DNA of 64,000 nt from Kitasatospora fiedleri (lineage in GTDB: Bacteria > Actinomycetota > Actinomycetes > Streptomycetales > Streptomycetaceae), in contig NZ_OX419519.1 in the NCBI RefSeq assembly GCF_948472415.1, positions 6,105,001 through 6,169,000 of the forward strand, written 5' to 3'. Made by a program: the position numbers and the translations under genes. The notes under the pieces are model-generated. The model searched no databases. It was not told where the DNA came from and saw only the letters and a list, made by a program, of their open reading frames with translations. Of this stretch, positions 62,994 through 64,000 are shown one piece after another. How positions within the stretch are numbered: the first letter of the stretch is position 1; the number at the start of each line of letters is the position of its first letter.

Positions 62994-63404
62994 ATGGTTG
63001 CCGGTCGCGTGGTGCGGTTCGACGGTTCGCGGGGTTACGGGTTCATCGCTCCGGATCAGGGCGGGGAGGACGTCTTCCTGCACGTCAACGACCTGCTGAT
63101 CCCCGAGTCGTACATCCGGACGGGCCTGGCGGTGGTCTTCGAGGTCGAGGAGGGCGACCGCGGCCCGAAGGCGTCCTCCGTCCAGCTCGCCCCCGGTGCC
63201 GAGCTGAAGGCCCCCGGCGCGCCGGTCGCCGAACGCGTGGTGCGCGCGCCCGTGGACGACGACGAGCAGCTCGCCTCCGACGACTACCTGGACGACGTCA
63301 CCGAGGCGCTGCTGGAGTACGCCCCGTCGCTGACGGGCACCCAGATCCTCCAGGTCCGCTCGGCGATGCTCCAGTTGGCCAAGAGTCACGGCTGGATCGG
63401 CTGA
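62994..63404 (+). CDS. Cold-shock-domain protein with C-terminal extension
   Basis: 136 aa. Residues 1-65 are a CspA-like OB fold with RNP1 GYGFIAPD and RNP2-like DVFLHVNDL; about 70 residues follow, including DDYLDDVTEALLEYAPSLTGTQILQVRSAMLQLAKSHGWIG. This longer form is common in streptomycetes and probably binds single-stranded nucleic acid. The convergent MmyB-like frame overlaps its last 107 nt. Confidence 0.88.
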   Translation: MVAGRVVRFDGSRGYGFIAPDQGGEDVFLHVNDLLIPESYIRTGLAVVFEVEEGDRGPKASSVQLAPGAELKAPGAPVAERVVRAPVDDDEQLASDDYLDDVTEALLEYAPSLTGTQILQVRSAMLQLAKSHGWIG

Positions 63405-64000
63405 GCAGGGCGAGGGCGGCGGCGGACGGGCTGTCGGGGGCGGCACCGTAGAGCAGGACGCGGTGGGTGGTGCCGTCGGAGAGCGGCAGGCTCTCGAAGT
63501 GCAGCTCCATCGGGCCGACCAGCGGGTGCCGGAAGGACTTGCTGCCCACCGCGCAGTCGCGGACCGGGTGGCGGGCCCACAGCGCGGCGAACTCCGGGCT
63601 CTGGATGGCGAGTTGGCCGACCAGGTGGGCCAGTCGCCGGTCCTGCGGGTGGCGGCCGACGGCGAGCCGGAGCGCCGCCACGGCGACCTTGGCGTCCTCC
63701 TCCCAGCGGGCGTGCAGTTCGCGGGTGTGCGGGTCGAGGAACAGCAGCCGGGTGAGGTTGGGGCGGTCGGCGGGCCGCTCGGGGCCGGTCGGGTCGAGGT
63801 GGCCGGCCAGCAGGGCGTGGCCGAGGGCGTTCCAGGCCAGCACGTCGTTGCCCCGGTCCAGCACGACGGCGGGCACCTGCGGCATCGCGTCGATCAGGTG
63901 CCTGGTGGCGGGTCGGACCTTGGCGGGCCGGTCCTGCGGGGTGCGCCCGGCCCGGGCGGGGCGGGCCAGGTCGTACAGGTGGGCGCGTTCGTCGCCGGTC
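63298..64000 (-). CDS. MmyB-like transcriptional regulator, C-terminal part
   Basis: The gene enters from the right edge, so its N-terminal XRE-type helix-turn-helix is outside the window. Visible are GDERAHLYDLARP, VPAVVLDRGNDVLAWNALGHALL, HARWEEDAKVAVAALRLAVGRHPQD, FAALWARHPVRDCAVGSKSFRHPLVG and LSDGTTHRVLLYGAAPDSPSAAALALL, the typical MmyB PAS-like ligand domain. Family proteins normally end about there (near 63400), but the frame stays open to 63298, overlapping the convergent gene; the true 3' end is uncertain. Confidence 0.8.
   Translation of the reverse strand, partial: TGDERAHLYDLARPARAGRTPQDRPAKVRPATRHLIDAMPQVPAVVLDRGNDVLAWNALGHALLAGHLDPTGPERPADRPNLTRLLFLDPHTRELHARWEEDAKVAVAALRLAVGRHPQDRRLAHLVGQLAIQSPEFAALWARHPVRDCAVGSKSFRHPLVGPMELHFESLPLSDGTTHRVLLYGAAPDSPSAAALALLSRSSRDSWPTGASPSGPGGSGCPSATGRTPAAPR

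Overview
The window is very GC-rich actinomycete chromosome, most likely Streptomyces or Kitasatospora. The evidence is codon use, frequent GTG starts, GTGA/ATGA translational coupling, a perfect CebR box, BxlR-type CGAAA-n-TTTCG boxes, Zur boxes, an AldO-type alditol oxidase and secreted CBM2 carbohydrate enzymes. It reads as accessory, catabolic and secondary-metabolic territory. No rRNA, tRNA, CRISPR array, insertion sequence or phage gene was recognised.

Layout. 1-3.5 kb: divergent TetR regulator, APC permease and YtcJ-like amidohydrolase. 3.6-7.6 kb: a frameshifted hypothetical gene, a small HATPase and a large LuxR (LAL) regulator. 7.9-9.4 kb: a secreted GH16 glucanase. 9.5-19.4 kb: a sugar-acid locus with an ABC importer, IclR regulator, SMP-30 lactonase, SDR, DHDPS-type aldolase, mandelate-racemase-type dehydratase, KDPG aldolase and KDG kinase. 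Together these could import an aldonate or uronate, lactonise or oxidise it, dehydrate it, phosphorylate it and cleave it. 19.4-23.4 kb: a Zur-boxed zinc ABC operon with two permeases and a 40-codon ORF between them. 23.6-28.2 kb: small stress or membrane proteins, TetR and HxlR regulators, an alpha/beta hydrolase followed by a 210-bp tandem duplication, and a DUF1330 protein.

28.4-31.1 kb: a CebR box followed by an AA10 LPMO and a CBM2-Cip1-like protein, for cellulose attack. 31.3 kb: a glycosyltransferase ending in a strong terminator. 32.8-41.3 kb: a compact co-directional biosynthetic operon (P450, acyl-CoA dehydrogenase-like, GNAT-like acyltransferase, SRPBCC, class III aminotransferase, ACP, ketosynthase, NAD-binding reductase). 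I could not match it to a known pathway; its logic suggests a fatty-acid- or polyketide-derived amine. This is the best candidate for a new system.

41.4-52.8 kb: a xylan regulon with GH11 xylanase, CE4 deacetylase, alditol oxidase, LacI regulator (BxlR-like), xylobiose ABC importer and GH3 beta-xylosidase, linked by shared operator-like boxes. 53-64 kb: a small HTH-like protein, MMPL transporter, NarL-type two-component pair, PntAB transhydrogenase, siderophore-interacting flavoprotein, a RibD-C/DHFR-like protein, a cold-shock-domain protein and the C-terminal part of a MmyB-like regulator.

A technical caution: at least six genes are broken by seven apparent one-base losses, every one in a G/C run, so several 'pseudogenes' here are probably sequencing errors.
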